A stretch of 49,378 nucleotides of DNA from Lachnospiraceae bacterium. Its GTDB lineage: Bacteria; Bacillota; Clostridia; Lachnospirales; Lachnospiraceae. The position numbers were made by a program, and so were the translations under genes. Shown here one piece after another: positions 35,453-44,458 of the stretch; position 1 is the stretch's first letter; every line of letters starts with the position of its first letter. Location: the NCBI GenBank assembly GCA_017621815.1, contig JAGASK010000030.1, forward strand, positions 1-49,378. The letters are read 5' to 3'. Under the pieces are notes generated by a model that was not told where the DNA came from, made no database searches, and worked only from the letters and a program-made list of their open reading frames with translations.

Positions 35453-35692
35453 ATGGCAGTTTTCAGAATAATAATTCAGGTTTTATTCATTATAATATGT
35501 ATCGCATTAACCGTGTTAGTATTAATGCAGGAAGGCAAATCAGCAGGACTTGGAGCAATCAGCGGAGCTGCTGAGACATACTGGGGCAAGAATAAGGGCC
35601 GTTCTATGGAGGGTAAGCTTGTTAAGATTACCAAGTATCTGGCGATAGGCTTTATGTTAATCAGTATTATTTTAAATCTTAATGTATTTTAG
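35453..35692 (+). CDS. secG: Protein translocase subunit SecG
   Basis: A 79-residue membrane protein with two helices (about 4-24 and 57-77) joined by a loop with LMQEGKSAGLGAISGAA, the conserved SecG signature. It is part of SecYEG and improves protein export. The ATG at 35453 follows GGAGG by 7 bases; the frame extends upstream to 35390 without a better start. It has its own promoter and a terminator, then rnr. The order secG-rnr-smpB-ssrA is widely conserved in Firmicutes. Confidence 0.95.
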   Translation: MAVFRIIIQVLFIIICIALTVLVLMQEGKSAGLGAISGAAETYWGKNKGRSMEGKLVKITKYLAIGFMLISIILNLNVF

Positions 35693-35698
35693 GACTTA

Positions 35699-35726
35699 AG
35701 GCATTCCTCATTGGAATGCTTTTTTC
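35699..35726 (+). terminator. Terminator of secG
   Basis: GCATTCC, loop TCATT, GGAATGC, then TTTTTT. Confidence 0.85.
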
Positions 35727-35826
35727 ATATCACGGGAAAGTGCTTTGGATAGTTCCGTAATATGAAAAAAGCCGAAAGAATTTTGCAGCGGCTATCAGAT
35801 ATGTCTGTACAGAATGAAAGGGAAAT

Positions 35827-38043
35827 ATGAATTCGGAATTGTATAATAAAAGAAAAAACTTAATATGTGAACTGGTAGAGGATGAATTCTATGTACCGAT
35901 GAAGGAAAAGGAACTTGCTGTTTTTATGCAGGTAAAGCCTGAGGAAAGGGCTGAACTGAAGCAGATTCTTGAAGACCTGTTATCAGAAGGAAAGCTTCAG
36001 ATAACAAAGAGGGGTAAGTATTTAAAAGGAGAGGGCAGACCGGAGGGGCTGACAGGCACTTTCATCAGCAATGCAAGAGGCTTTGGTTTTGTGGAAATAG
36101 AAGGCAGGGAGCAGGATTTATTCATCCCTGAGAATGAAACAGGCGGTGCATTTCATCAGGATAAGGTCCAGGTGGAATTGTTAAAGAGCCAGCATGGCAA
36201 GCGTCAGGAAGCCAGGGTTGTTAAAATACTGGAACATGGAATGAAAAAGGTGGTTGGTACCTTTGAGAGCTCTAAAACCTTCGGATTTGTTATTCCCGAT
36301 AACGGAAAGCTTTCTTCTGATATTTTTGTGCCTGCAGAGCGTTCTAAGGGAGCAGTAACAGGGCATAAAGTAGTAGTGGAGCTTACGGATTACGGTGATG
36401 AGAAGCATAAGCCTGAGGGAAAGGTAGTTGAAATTCTGGGACATATTAATGACCCCGGTGTGGACATTATGTCTGTGGTTAAGGGATTTGAACTTCCGGT
36501 TGAGTTTGAAGAAAAGGTGCTGAATCAGGCGCAGAGGATGAATAAAGAGGTTTCTGAGGCTGATATGTCCGGACGTAAGGACCTTCGTGATGTAATGATG
36601 GTTACCATAGACGGTGAGGATGCCAAGGATCTGGATGATGCCGTAAATGTATATAAAGACGGTGAAAATTACTGCCTTGGCGTTCATATTGCGGATGTTA
36701 CCAATTATGTTCAGGAAAATTCAGCGCTGGACAGGGAAGCTCTGAAAAGAGGAACCAGCGTATACTTGGTGGACAGAGTGATTCCTATGCTGCCTCATGC
36801 ATTATCAAATGGGATTTGTTCTCTGAATCAGGGAGTGGACAGACTTGCTTTAAGCTGTATTATGACAGTGAATCCCAAGGGGGAAGTGATAGACTATGAA
36901 ATTGCGGAATCGGTTATCCGGGTGGACAGAAGAATGACTTATACTGCGGTAAAAAAGATTCTGGAGGATGAGGATGATGAAACAATCCGGGAATATGAGC
37001 AGCTGGTTCCCATGTTCAGGCTGATGCAGGAACTTGCGGTTATTTTAAGGGAAAAGCGGAAGAAACGCGGCTCTATTGACTTTGATTTTCCGGAGAGTAA
37101 AATTATTCTGGACAGAGCAGGAGTACCTCTTGATATCAGGCCTTATGACAGAAATACAGCAACTAAAGTTATTGAGGACTTTATGCTTCTGGCAAATGAA
37201 ACGGTTGCACAGCATTTTTTCTGGCAGGAACTTCCTTTTATCTATCGGACCCATGAAAATCCCGATGCGGAAAAAATATTGAAGCTGGGCACTTTTATTA
37301 ATAATTTTGGCTATAACATTAAAATAAAGAGCGGAGACAATGAAATACATCCCAAGGAAATTCAAAAGCTTCTCTGCAAAATTGAAGGAACAGATGAGGA
37401 AGCTCTAATTGCGCGGTTGACACTCAGAAGCATGAAACAGGCGAGATATACAGTGAACAACACCGGACATTTCGGCCTTGCGTGCCCCTGTTATTGTCAT
37501 TTCACATCTCCCATCAGGAGATACCCTGATTTGCAGATTCATCGGATTATCAAGGAACAGCTGCGTGGGAGACTGAAAGAAGAAAGAATCGAACATTACA
37601 ATGCCTTGCTTCCTGAGGTGGCAAAGCATTCTTCAGAGACGGAACGCCGGGCAGATGAAGCAGAGCGTGAAACGGAGAAACTGAAAAAAGCGCAGTATAT
37701 GGAAGCCAGAATCGGAAACACATATGAAGGTGTCATTTCGGGAATTACGGCATGGGGAATTTATGTTGAGCTTCAAAATACAGTGGAAGGCATGATTCAT
37801 GTGTCAAAGCTGGCGGGAGATTACTATTATTATAGTGAAGAAACTTATGAGATGATAGGAAGAGATACCGGAAAGTGCTTTAAGCTGGGACAGAAGGTGG
37901 AAATAGTCGTAGAAGATGTTGACAGAATATCTAAAGTAATTGATTTTGCACTCGCCTGGCCGTGCGCCATTGGTGAAAGGGAGGATAAAGATGGCGAAGG
38001 AAGAAATGAAGCTGGTTGCCAACAACAAGAAAGCATATCATGA
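35827..38043 (+). CDS. rnr: Ribonuclease R
   Basis: A 738-residue 3'-to-5' exoribonuclease that digests structured RNA; with tmRNA and SmpB it degrades defective mRNA. N-terminal winged helix (about 1-65), two cold-shock-like domains ([25 protein letters not shown]), the RNB catalytic domain with [11 protein letters not shown] near residues 262-272 (metal-binding Asp cluster), and the S1 domain with [16 protein letters not shown] near 640. The basic C-terminal tail seen in some enzymes is short. RBS AAAGGGA. It shares its 3' end with smpB by 53 bases in another frame. Confidence 0.97.
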   Translation: MNSELYNKRKNLICELVEDEFYVPMKEKELAVFMQVKPEERAELKQILEDLLSEGKLQITKRGKYLKGEGRPEGLTGTFISNARGFGFVEIEGREQDLFIPENETGGAFHQDKVQVELLKSQHGKRQEARVVKILEHGMKKVVGTFESSKTFGFVIPDNGKLSSDIFVPAERSKGAVTGHKVVVELTDYGDEKHKPEGKVVEILGHINDPGVDIMSVVKGFELPVEFEEKVLNQAQRMNKEVSEADMSGRKDLRDVMMVTIDGEDAKDLDDAVNVYKDGENYCLGVHIADVTNYVQENSALDREALKRGTSVYLVDRVIPMLPHALSNGICSLNQGVDRLALSCIMTVNPKGEVIDYEIAESVIRVDRRMTYTAVKKILEDEDDETIREYEQLVPMFRLMQELAVILREKRKKRGSIDFDFPESKIILDRAGVPLDIRPYDRNTATKVIEDFMLLANETVAQHFFWQELPFIYRTHENPDAEKILKLGTFINNFGYNIKIKSGDNEIHPKEIQKLLCKIEGTDEEALIARLTLRSMKQARYTVNNTGHFGLACPCYCHFTSPIRRYPDLQIHRIIKEQLRGRLKEERIEHYNALLPEVAKHSSETERRADEAERETEKLKKAQYMEARIGNTYEGVISGITAWGIYVELQNTVEGMIHVSKLAGDYYYYSEETYEMIGRDTGKCFKLGQKVEIVVEDVDRISKVIDFALAWPCAIGEREDKDGEGRNEAGCQQQESIS

Positions 38044-38458
38044 TTATTTTATAGAGGAAAAATATGAAGCAGGTCTTGTGCTGCACGGAACGGAGGTAAA
38101 GTCTCTCAGAATGGGAAAGTGCAGTATTAAAGAGGCTTTTATCCGTATTGAAAATGGTGAAGTCTATATTTACGGCATGCATATCAGCCCCTATGAAAAA
38201 GGAAATATTTTTAATAAGGACCCGCTTCGTATCAGGAAGCTGCTTTTGCATAAGCAGCAGATTCGGAAATTAATCGGGAGCAGCGCTGAAAAAGGTTACA
38301 CCCTGGTTCCTTTGCAGGTATATTTTAAGGACGGAAGGGCAAAAATAGAAATCGGGCTTGCCAGAGGTAAAAAGCTTTATGATAAGCGGCAGGATATTGC
38401 CAAAAAAGACCAGAGGCGCGAAGCGGAAAAAGAGCTGAAAGTAAGGCTCAGGGTTTAG
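37991..38458 (+). CDS. smpB: SsrA-binding protein SmpB
   Basis: A 155-residue OB-fold protein that carries tmRNA to stalled ribosomes. Visible features are [49 protein letters not shown] and the C-terminal [17 protein letters not shown] helix that enters the mRNA channel. I start at the ATG at 37991, with AGGGAGG 8 bases upstream. The gene begins inside rnr and overlaps it by 53 bases. tmRNA follows directly on the same strand. Confidence 0.97.
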   Translation: MAKEEMKLVANNKKAYHDYFIEEKYEAGLVLHGTEVKSLRMGKCSIKEAFIRIENGEVYIYGMHISPYEKGNIFNKDPLRIRKLLLHKQQIRKLIGSSAEKGYTLVPLQVYFKDGRAKIEIGLARGKKLYDKRQDIAKKDQRREAEKELKVRLRV

Positions 38459-38475
38459 TTTTTATGCTTTTTTAA

Positions 38476-38503
38476 TTGCTATTTTTTAGATTAATGTTAT
38501 ACT
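38476..38503 (+). promoter_or_regulatory. Promoter of ssrA
   Basis: TTGCTA (38476-38481), 16-base spacer, TATACT (38498-38503), 25 bases before the mature 5' end. Confidence 0.65.
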
Positions 38504-38527
38504 ATCATTGTAAGTACAAATTTATAA

Positions 38528-38873
38528 GGGTTAGTAAAGGTTTCGACAGGGGCCTTGCAGCTGGAGAAGCTATCCGCAGGCGATGCGTCAAATCGCAAAA
38601 ATAAATATAAACGCTGAAGATAATTTAGCATTTGCTGCCTAATGGCAGCTGTCTGACTTAGTGCACCTACACATTAAGACCCAGGCATCGACTATGTAGG
38701 AAACGACACAGGCTAAGCTTTGCGCCTGTGGGCGTAATATGAAGCTACTGAATGAATCGGGGTGTCAGTTTCCTGGTTCAGGAGGGAATGAGGGTTTCCC
38801 GAAATAACTGACTATGATAGTAGAAGGACAGGGAATGGGTCTTTGGACGCGGGTTCGACTCCCGCCTAATCCA
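38528..38873 (+). ncRNA. ssrA: tmRNA (transfer-messenger RNA)
   Basis: Rescues stalled ribosomes and tags their products for proteolysis. The 5' end GGGTTAG pairs with the 3' CTAATCC to form the acceptor stem. AAAGGTTTCGACAGG and GGGTTCGACTCCCGC (T-arm) are the usual signature. The tag frame starts at GCA 38595 and reads AKINI NAEDNLAFAA before TAA at 38640-38642. The terminal CCA is not encoded. Three or more pseudoknot-like segments lie between. Confidence 0.97.
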
Positions 38874-38881
38874 TTTTATGA

Positions 38882-38912
38882 ATGCCCCGCAGTAAGCTGC
38901 GGGGTATTTGTC
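38882..38912 (+). terminator. Terminator of ssrA
   Basis: CCCCGCAG, loop TAAG, CTGCGGGG, then TATTTGTC, 10 bases after the tmRNA 3' end. Confidence 0.85.
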
Positions 38913-38946
38913 AGCCCAAAACGTTTTATTTAAGGAAGGTCAAGGT

Positions 38947-39549
38947 ATGTCAGACAGGGATAATTTGCTGGTAAGCGGATACAGCTTCGGTTCCGTTCAG
39001 GATGCAGAAACAGCCCGGGCGGAAGGAAGAAAGATAGAGTATTTTAAAGAGAAAACGAAGGGCAGAAGTCCGGCGAATCTTTTGGCGCTTTATGATAAGC
39101 TGCTGGATGAAAAAGTATTTAAGACTCCGGTGGGTTATGAATATTTGAGGCAGCTGCAAATACAGCTGCAGCAGGAAGGAATTTCAAAGGAATTAATTCG
39201 GCCTATTCCTTTATATATAAGCTTTTCTTATAATGCAGGGGAAGAAATAGAAAAAGCAGCCGTAAAACAGAGAATCAGGCAGTCAAAGACCCAAAAAGAT
39301 AAAAGCGGCAGGCTTAAGCTTTCCATATACATCAATATTTTATTGGCTGTTTTGGTTGCTGCCATGTTTGTTATTACCTTGAAAAGTGATAATCCCAATA
39401 TCCTGAATTATAAAAAGACTATTGTCAATCAATATGCTGCATGGGAACAGGAACTGACCAGGCGGGAGAATGAAGTGAGGAAAAAAGAACAGGAGCTGCA
39501 GCTTGATGCGGAAGCATCAGATGAAAATATGGAAACAACCGGTCAGTAA
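38947..39549 (+). CDS. Single-pass membrane protein of unknown function
   Basis: A 200-residue protein: cytoplasmic N-terminal part of about 125 residues (SYSFGSVQDAETARAEG, YDKLLDEKVFKTPVGYEYLRQ), one helix at about 127-150 (INILLAVLVAAMFVIT), then a Lys/Glu-rich coiled-coil-like tail (TRRENEVRKKEQELQ). RBS AAGGAAGG precedes the ATG at 38947; the in-frame start at 38908 would cover the tmRNA terminator. It follows ssrA and precedes the response regulator by 59 bases. I do not recognise the family, though this kind of gene is a common neighbour of ssrA in Lachnospiraceae to my impression. Confidence 0.8.
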   Translation: MSDRDNLLVSGYSFGSVQDAETARAEGRKIEYFKEKTKGRSPANLLALYDKLLDEKVFKTPVGYEYLRQLQIQLQQEGISKELIRPIPLYISFSYNAGEEIEKAAVKQRIRQSKTQKDKSGRLKLSIYINILLAVLVAAMFVITLKSDNPNILNYKKTIVNQYAAWEQELTRRENEVRKKEQELQLDAEASDENMETTGQ

Positions 39550-39608
39550 TTTCACAGTTTATACATATTTAAGGGATATACTGTATTGCAGATTGAGGTG
39601 AATGTATT

Positions 39609-40286
39609 ATGGAACAATTAAAAATATTGATGGTTGATGATGAAGCCAGAATGCGCAAGCTGGTGAAAGATTTTTTATCTAAAAGCGGCTATGAGGTGAT
39701 TGAAGCGGAAGATGGCAGCCGGGCACTGGACATCTTTTTTGAACAAAAGGACATTGCCCTTGTTATTTTGGATGTTATGATGCCTAAAATGGACGGATGG
39801 GAAACCTGCCGTGAAATCAGGCAGTATTCTCAGGTGCCTATTATTATGCTGACAGCGAAATCTGATGAACGTGACGAACTGCAAGGCTTTCAGCTTGGCG
39901 TGGATGAGTATATTTCAAAGCCTTTCAGCCCCAAAATACTGGTCGCAAGAGTAGAAGCAATTCTGCGCCGGACGAATCAGCTTGGAACAGCAGAAATGCT
40001 GGAAGCAGGAGGCATTGTGGTGGATAAAGCAGCCCACAGTGTGCAGATAGACGGACAGAACGTTGATTTAAGCTACAAAGAGTTTGAACTGCTTACTTAT
40101 TTTATTGAAAATAAAGGAATTGCATTGTCACGGGAAAAAATACTGAATAATGTATGGAACTATGATTATTTCGGGGATGCAAGAACCATAGATACCCATG
40201 TGAAAAAGCTGCGGAGCAAAATGGGGGCTAAGGGCGACTTGATTAAAACCATTTGGGGAATGGGGTACAAATTCGAGGCGGAATAA
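39609..40286 (+). CDS. OmpR/PhoB-family response regulator
   Basis: 225 residues: receiver domain with acidic pair Asp10-Asp11, phospho-acceptor Asp 55 (VILDVMMPKMDG), Thr at MLTAKSD and Lys of YISKPFSP, followed by a winged-helix DNA-binding domain (residues about 130-225, LSYKEFELLTYFIENKG, RTIDTHVKKLRSKMG). It is the first gene of a seven-gene run. Its likely kinase partner is the histidine kinase at 44459, separated from it by three envelope genes. A weak -10-like TATACT lies at 39577-39582. RBS GAGGTG. Confidence 0.95.
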   Translation: MEQLKILMVDDEARMRKLVKDFLSKSGYEVIEAEDGSRALDIFFEQKDIALVILDVMMPKMDGWETCREIRQYSQVPIIMLTAKSDERDELQGFQLGVDEYISKPFSPKILVARVEAILRRTNQLGTAEMLEAGGIVVDKAAHSVQIDGQNVDLSYKEFELLTYFIENKGIALSREKILNNVWNYDYFGDARTIDTHVKKLRSKMGAKGDLIKTIWGMGYKFEAE

Positions 40287-40310
40287 AAATTTTAACTAAT
40301 GAGGGTGGAC

Positions 40311-41033
40311 ATGAAAAAAACAATAATAGTGATGCCTGTGGCAAATGAAGAAGAGACTATGGGACAGATTCTGGATGAAATTTTAAATCTGCCGTATGAC
40401 AATCTCTATGTATATCCTGTGATTGACAGCTATTCCAGGGACAGAACGGAAGAAATCATCAGGGAAAAGGAAAAGCAAAGCGGCAGGGTAAAATGTATTT
40501 TTTATAAGGAATCAAAGGGCGTTATTACCTGTTATCTGGAGGGCTTCAGGCAGGCTTTGAAGGATGGAGCGGAAAGAATTATCGAAATGGACGGAGGCGG
40601 AAGTCACCTGCCCTCAGAGATTCCCCAATTTATTGAAAAGCTGGACGAGGGTTATGATTGTGTCTGGGGCTCCAGGTTTATCAGCGGAGGAGGTATCAGT
40701 AACCAGCCTTTATACCGCAGAATTTTAAGCGGGGGCGGTACACTTCTTGCCAATATTGTACTGGGGACGAGATTGAAGGATATGACCAGCGGATTTGAAG
40801 GCTTCCAGAGAAAAATACTGGAAAACATGAATTTGAATCAGTTCCTGTCAAAGGGGCATATGTATCAGACGGAAATGCGCTATTATTGCAGAAAATTCCG
40901 TACCGTGGAAGTGCCGATTCATTATGTGGGAAGCTCTTCCAGTTTAAAGAGCAGTTCCGTAACGGAAGCGCTGAAGATTTTATTTCAGCTTCGTAAACAT
41001 GAATCTTTCGTTATGGGAAAGGAAGGATTCTAA
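40311..41033 (+). CDS. Family 2 glycosyltransferase, DPM1-like, with altered DxD motif
   Basis: 240 residues without membrane helices, like soluble dolichol-phosphate mannose synthases: MPVANEEETMG, VIDSYSRDRTEE, KGVITCYLEGFRQAL, MDGGGSHLPSEI, WGSRFISGGG, LKDMTSGFEGFQ. It likely makes a polyprenyl-phosphate sugar on the inner side of the membrane. The DxD-type motif (usually DADxxH) reads DGGGSH: the second Asp is Gly, so metal binding may differ. I start at the ATG at 40311 after GAGGGTGG; an in-frame ATG at 40299 is also possible. It lies 24 bases after the response regulator gene and 5 bases before the FAD gene. Confidence 0.85.
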   Translation: MKKTIIVMPVANEEETMGQILDEILNLPYDNLYVYPVIDSYSRDRTEEIIREKEKQSGRVKCIFYKESKGVITCYLEGFRQALKDGAERIIEMDGGGSHLPSEIPQFIEKLDEGYDCVWGSRFISGGGISNQPLYRRILSGGGTLLANIVLGTRLKDMTSGFEGFQRKILENMNLNQFLSKGHMYQTEMRYYCRKFRTVEVPIHYVGSSSSLKSSSVTEALKILFQLRKHESFVMGKEGF

Positions 41034-41038
41034 GATAA

Positions 41039-42256
41039 ATGGAACATGTGAAATATTTGATTTTAGGTGCCGGTCCTGCAGGACTGAGCTTTGGAAGGGC
41101 CCTGAAAGATAAAGGTGAAGATTCCTTCTTAATATTGGAAAAAGAAATGACTGCCGGCGGCTTGTGCCGTTCTACTGATGTAGACGGCAGCCCTTTTGAT
41201 ATTGGAGGCGGGCATTTTCTGGATGTTAAGCGCACTGCTGTCAATGAATTTTTGTTTCGATTTATGCCAAAGGAGGAATGGAAGTTTTTTGAGCGTGACA
41301 GCAGAATAGAAATAAACGGCATGACAATCAGCCATCCCTTTGAGGCAAATATCTGGCAGATGGATGTGGATAGTCAGGTGGCATACTTAACATCTGTTGC
41401 AAAAGCAGGCTGCAACAGGGATGAGGCCATGCCTGAAAAGTTTGTGGACTGGATTAAATGGAAGCTGGGGGATAAGATTGCGGAGGATTATATGATTCCC
41501 TACAATCAGAAAATGTTTGCTGATGAACTGAATGAGCTTGGAACCTATTGGCTGGAAAAACTGCCGGCTGTCAGTTTTGAAGAAACTTTGTTATCCTGCC
41601 TGACTCATAAGCCTTACGGAACACAGCCGGGACATGCATCTTTTTACTATCCTGAAAAATATGGCTACGGTGAAGTGTGGCTGCGCATAGCTGATACCAT
41701 GGCATCTCATATCTTATATGACAGACAGGTATCGGCCATTGATATTGAAAATAAAACGGTATCAACGACCTTGGAAGAGGATTTCAGGGCAGATATGATT
41801 ATTACCACGATTCCCTGGGCAGAGTTTAAAGTGATTTCGGGAATGCCGAAGGAACTTGCCGATTCTGTAAAAATGCTGAAGCACAGTTCGGTGGAAACCA
41901 GATATGTGCCTGAAAATCTGGAAACACAGGCACAGTGGATTTACATACCGTCTCCTGAAACCCCTTATCACAGAATTCTTGTAAGACATAATTTCTGTAC
42001 AGGCAGCAAGGGATACTGGCTGGAAACCAGGAAGGAAAAAACGGGAAGCTACGAGGATGATAATTATCATTATCTGAATGAATATGCGTATCCTTTAAAT
42101 ACAGTGAAAAAGCCTCGGATTATGAGAAAACTTCTGGAATTCTGCAGCTTGCGGCAGGTGTATGGGCTGGGACGCTGGGGAGAACATGCTCATTATAATT
42201 CTGATGTGGTGGCAGAGCGCGCCATGAAGCTTGCAGGGGAGATAACCGGAAAATGA
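41039..42256 (+). CDS. FAD-dependent oxidoreductase, UDP-galactopyranose-mutase/protoporphyrinogen-oxidase superfamily
   Basis: 405 residues with a Rossmann FAD site GAGPAGLSFGRAL near residue 10 and LEKEMTAGGLCRS. FDIGGGHFLDV then matches the position of the mutase His loop, and the segment NGMTISHPFEANIWQM mimics the Pro-rich loop of UDP-galactopyranose mutase. Further parts are YNQKMFADELNELGTYWLEKLP and a C-terminal GLGRWGEHAHYNSD. In this neighbourhood it may isomerise or oxidise a sugar nucleotide or a lipid-linked sugar; protoporphyrinogen activity is unlikely from context. It is 5 bases from the GT2 gene, and its stop overlaps the GT-C start (ATGA). Exact reaction unknown. Confidence 0.8.
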   Translation: MEHVKYLILGAGPAGLSFGRALKDKGEDSFLILEKEMTAGGLCRSTDVDGSPFDIGGGHFLDVKRTAVNEFLFRFMPKEEWKFFERDSRIEINGMTISHPFEANIWQMDVDSQVAYLTSVAKAGCNRDEAMPEKFVDWIKWKLGDKIAEDYMIPYNQKMFADELNELGTYWLEKLPAVSFEETLLSCLTHKPYGTQPGHASFYYPEKYGYGEVWLRIADTMASHILYDRQVSAIDIENKTVSTTLEEDFRADMIITTIPWAEFKVISGMPKELADSVKMLKHSSVETRYVPENLETQAQWIYIPSPETPYHRILVRHNFCTGSKGYWLETRKEKTGSYEDDNYHYLNEYAYPLNTVKKPRIMRKLLEFCSLRQVYGLGRWGEHAHYNSDVVAERAMKLAGEITGK

Positions 42257-44448
42257 AAAGGAAATATGTGTTAAAAGGAATTTATATTGTATTTGTTCTG
42301 GCAGTGCTCGGAGCAGCAATGCTGGTTTTAAATCATACCGTAAAAAACGGAAGACAGACAGAAAGTGTGTTGCCGGCAGTAACCGATACTCCTGTTTATG
42401 TTGAATGCGGGGAAGGAAAGCCCCTGGAGGTTTCCATGCTGGCGAAAGAGAATTTTTCCGTCAGCGGTTTCAGGCTGCTTTTGGTTAACATATCGGATGA
42501 AAGCAGGGGAACTGTTCATATTACTGTAAAAGACAGCGCCCGGAATCTGCTGATGGATCAGGTAATACCGGTGGATACCATTACACCGGGAGAATGGTTT
42601 ACCGTTTCTGCCGATATCAGCTTTATGGAAGGGGAAGAATATGTCCTTACTTTGACCGCTGATGGCAGCGAACCTTATTTTATGCAGCTTTCAAGGGATG
42701 ATATTAATGCGCTGCTGCCTTTTGAGGAAACGGTTATTAACGGGGGAGAAACCGTGGAGAACGGTATTTCCCTTGGAGTTGATATGGTAACGCCGGTGGC
42801 GGTTACTTTTGGGGAAATTTTTTATTATTCTGTTCCTTTGTGCATTTTTACAGCGATTATTTTGATTATTATCATTTTGTTCGGATGTGAAAAAACACTG
42901 TCATGTATAAAGAAAATACCTTTCACTGCCTTTTTGGAAAGATTCGGCAATGAATTATTTTTAGTGCTTTTATTTGTCAGTATCTGTATCAGTATTTATT
43001 CCAGGGCGTATCTGAAAGGCGTTTATATCACTTCGGATTCGGCAGGTTATCTTCGTGAAGCTGTCAATCTTGTAAATGGGCATGGTTTCAGCTATGACGG
43101 TATGGCGGGGTTCAATTCATGGTTTGCTAACTGGCCCATTTTATATCCGGCGTTGATAGCATTTGTAATGCTGGTTACAGGAACAAACGCTTATCTTGCC
43201 TCCAAAATTCTTTCTATGATAATAGTGGGTCTGATTCTTATTGTAATCCGCATTTGTTATAAGAAGGACGCATGGGTATATGCGCTTTGCCTGACAAATA
43301 TCGGATTTTTAAGCCTTACGTATTATACATGGAGTGAGATTCCGTTTATCTTGTTTATGCTGTGTTTTGCACTTGTGCTTGCCAGAATATTAAAAGAGGA
43401 AAAGCCGGGGAAAAAGTGGTATGTGCTTCTTGGAATGGCAGGACTTTGCTGTTTCCTTATGAGATATTACGGAATTTATGTATGGATTGTGGCAGGGCTG
43501 TATTTGCTGCTTTTACTTAATAATTACAGAAAAGAAAAAGATAAGAGGGTGCTTGGCAAGGCCCTTGGAATAATGATAACGGCTTTCGTTACCGGATGCT
43601 TGTCGCTGGCCTATCTTTTGATGAATAAGATTATGAACGGAATGGCATCGGGGGTCAGCCGCAGCCTTTGGTGGGATGATTATGAAAAGCTTACCAATGA
43701 TTTGATTGAATCGCTGCTTACGGAATTTTTTAATGTATTTTCCCTGCAGATTCCCCAGCTGATTGAAAATTTCCCTTTCAATATGAAGGTGCCGGTTCTG
43801 GCAGTTATTCTGATTGGATTCGTTTTACTGATAAAGAAAAACTGCCGCCATTTTACGAGAGAATCCGTCATGATTACTATGGCAGTTATGTATTATGTTA
43901 TTTTTATAGGAATACGCTATGTTTCTTCCATGGATACCTTCTATTTCAGATTTTTTGAACCGGGAAGTTTTTTGTTCTGTATGGGAATCATTGGTTTACT
44001 CCTGCCTTTCCTGAGGGGAAAAAGAGGATTGCGTTATTTTGGCGGGGCAGTAACCGCATTGACAGTGATAGCGGTGTTATCTGTATTTGAAAACGGAGGA
44101 ATGGATACAACTGATTCTTATTATGAAAGCCTGACAAAAACATGGGATGCGGCTTATGCCGAGATACCGGAAAAATCGGTTATTATATTTAATGATATAG
44201 ATTTCCGTTCTTCTTATTACAGGCCGGATGTAGTAGATGGAACGATAAATCCTGAAGATACTTTTGAAACGCTTGAGGCCAGGTATTATGGTTCTGATTA
44301 TTTATGCATTCGGGCAGAGTTTGCAAAAACCATGCTGGAAGAGGGGGATTATGATATAAGTATTAGCAGACAGCTTGAAAGCGGACTTAATGATTTGGGG
44401 GAGAATAATGAATTTGTAGTGCTTTCATTAAAGCAGAAGGAACAGTGA
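42253..44448 (+). CDS. GT39-like GT-C glycosyltransferase with outer beta-domain
   Basis: 731 residues. One N-terminal helix (about 9-30) is followed by an extracytoplasmic beta-rich domain of about 150 residues (VYVECGEGKPLEVSML, VHITVKDSARNLLMDQ), a helix at about 195-215, then the polytopic GT core. YITSDSAGYLREAVNLV contains the Asp residues of the first outer loop of ArnT/GT39-type enzymes, and NSWFANWPILYPALIAF follows. A soluble C-terminal segment closes the protein (YAEIPEKSVIIFNDIDFR). It would use a polyprenyl-phosphate sugar on the outer side. It starts on the ATGA stop/start overlap with the FAD gene. Confidence 0.85.
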   Translation: MKRKYVLKGIYIVFVLAVLGAAMLVLNHTVKNGRQTESVLPAVTDTPVYVECGEGKPLEVSMLAKENFSVSGFRLLLVNISDESRGTVHITVKDSARNLLMDQVIPVDTITPGEWFTVSADISFMEGEEYVLTLTADGSEPYFMQLSRDDINALLPFEETVINGGETVENGISLGVDMVTPVAVTFGEIFYYSVPLCIFTAIILIIIILFGCEKTLSCIKKIPFTAFLERFGNELFLVLLFVSICISIYSRAYLKGVYITSDSAGYLREAVNLVNGHGFSYDGMAGFNSWFANWPILYPALIAFVMLVTGTNAYLASKILSMIIVGLILIVIRICYKKDAWVYALCLTNIGFLSLTYYTWSEIPFILFMLCFALVLARILKEEKPGKKWYVLLGMAGLCCFLMRYYGIYVWIVAGLYLLLLLNNYRKEKDKRVLGKALGIMITAFVTGCLSLAYLLMNKIMNGMASGVSRSLWWDDYEKLTNDLIESLLTEFFNVFSLQIPQLIENFPFNMKVPVLAVILIGFVLLIKKNCRHFTRESVMITMAVMYYVIFIGIRYVSSMDTFYFRFFEPGSFLFCMGIIGLLLPFLRGKRGLRYFGGAVTALTVIAVLSVFENGGMDTTDSYYESLTKTWDAAYAEIPEKSVIIFNDIDFRSSYYRPDVVDGTINPEDTFETLEARYYGSDYLCIRAEFAKTMLEEGDYDISISRQLESGLNDLGENNEFVVLSLKQKEQ

Positions 44449-44458
44449 AGCCGGAAAT

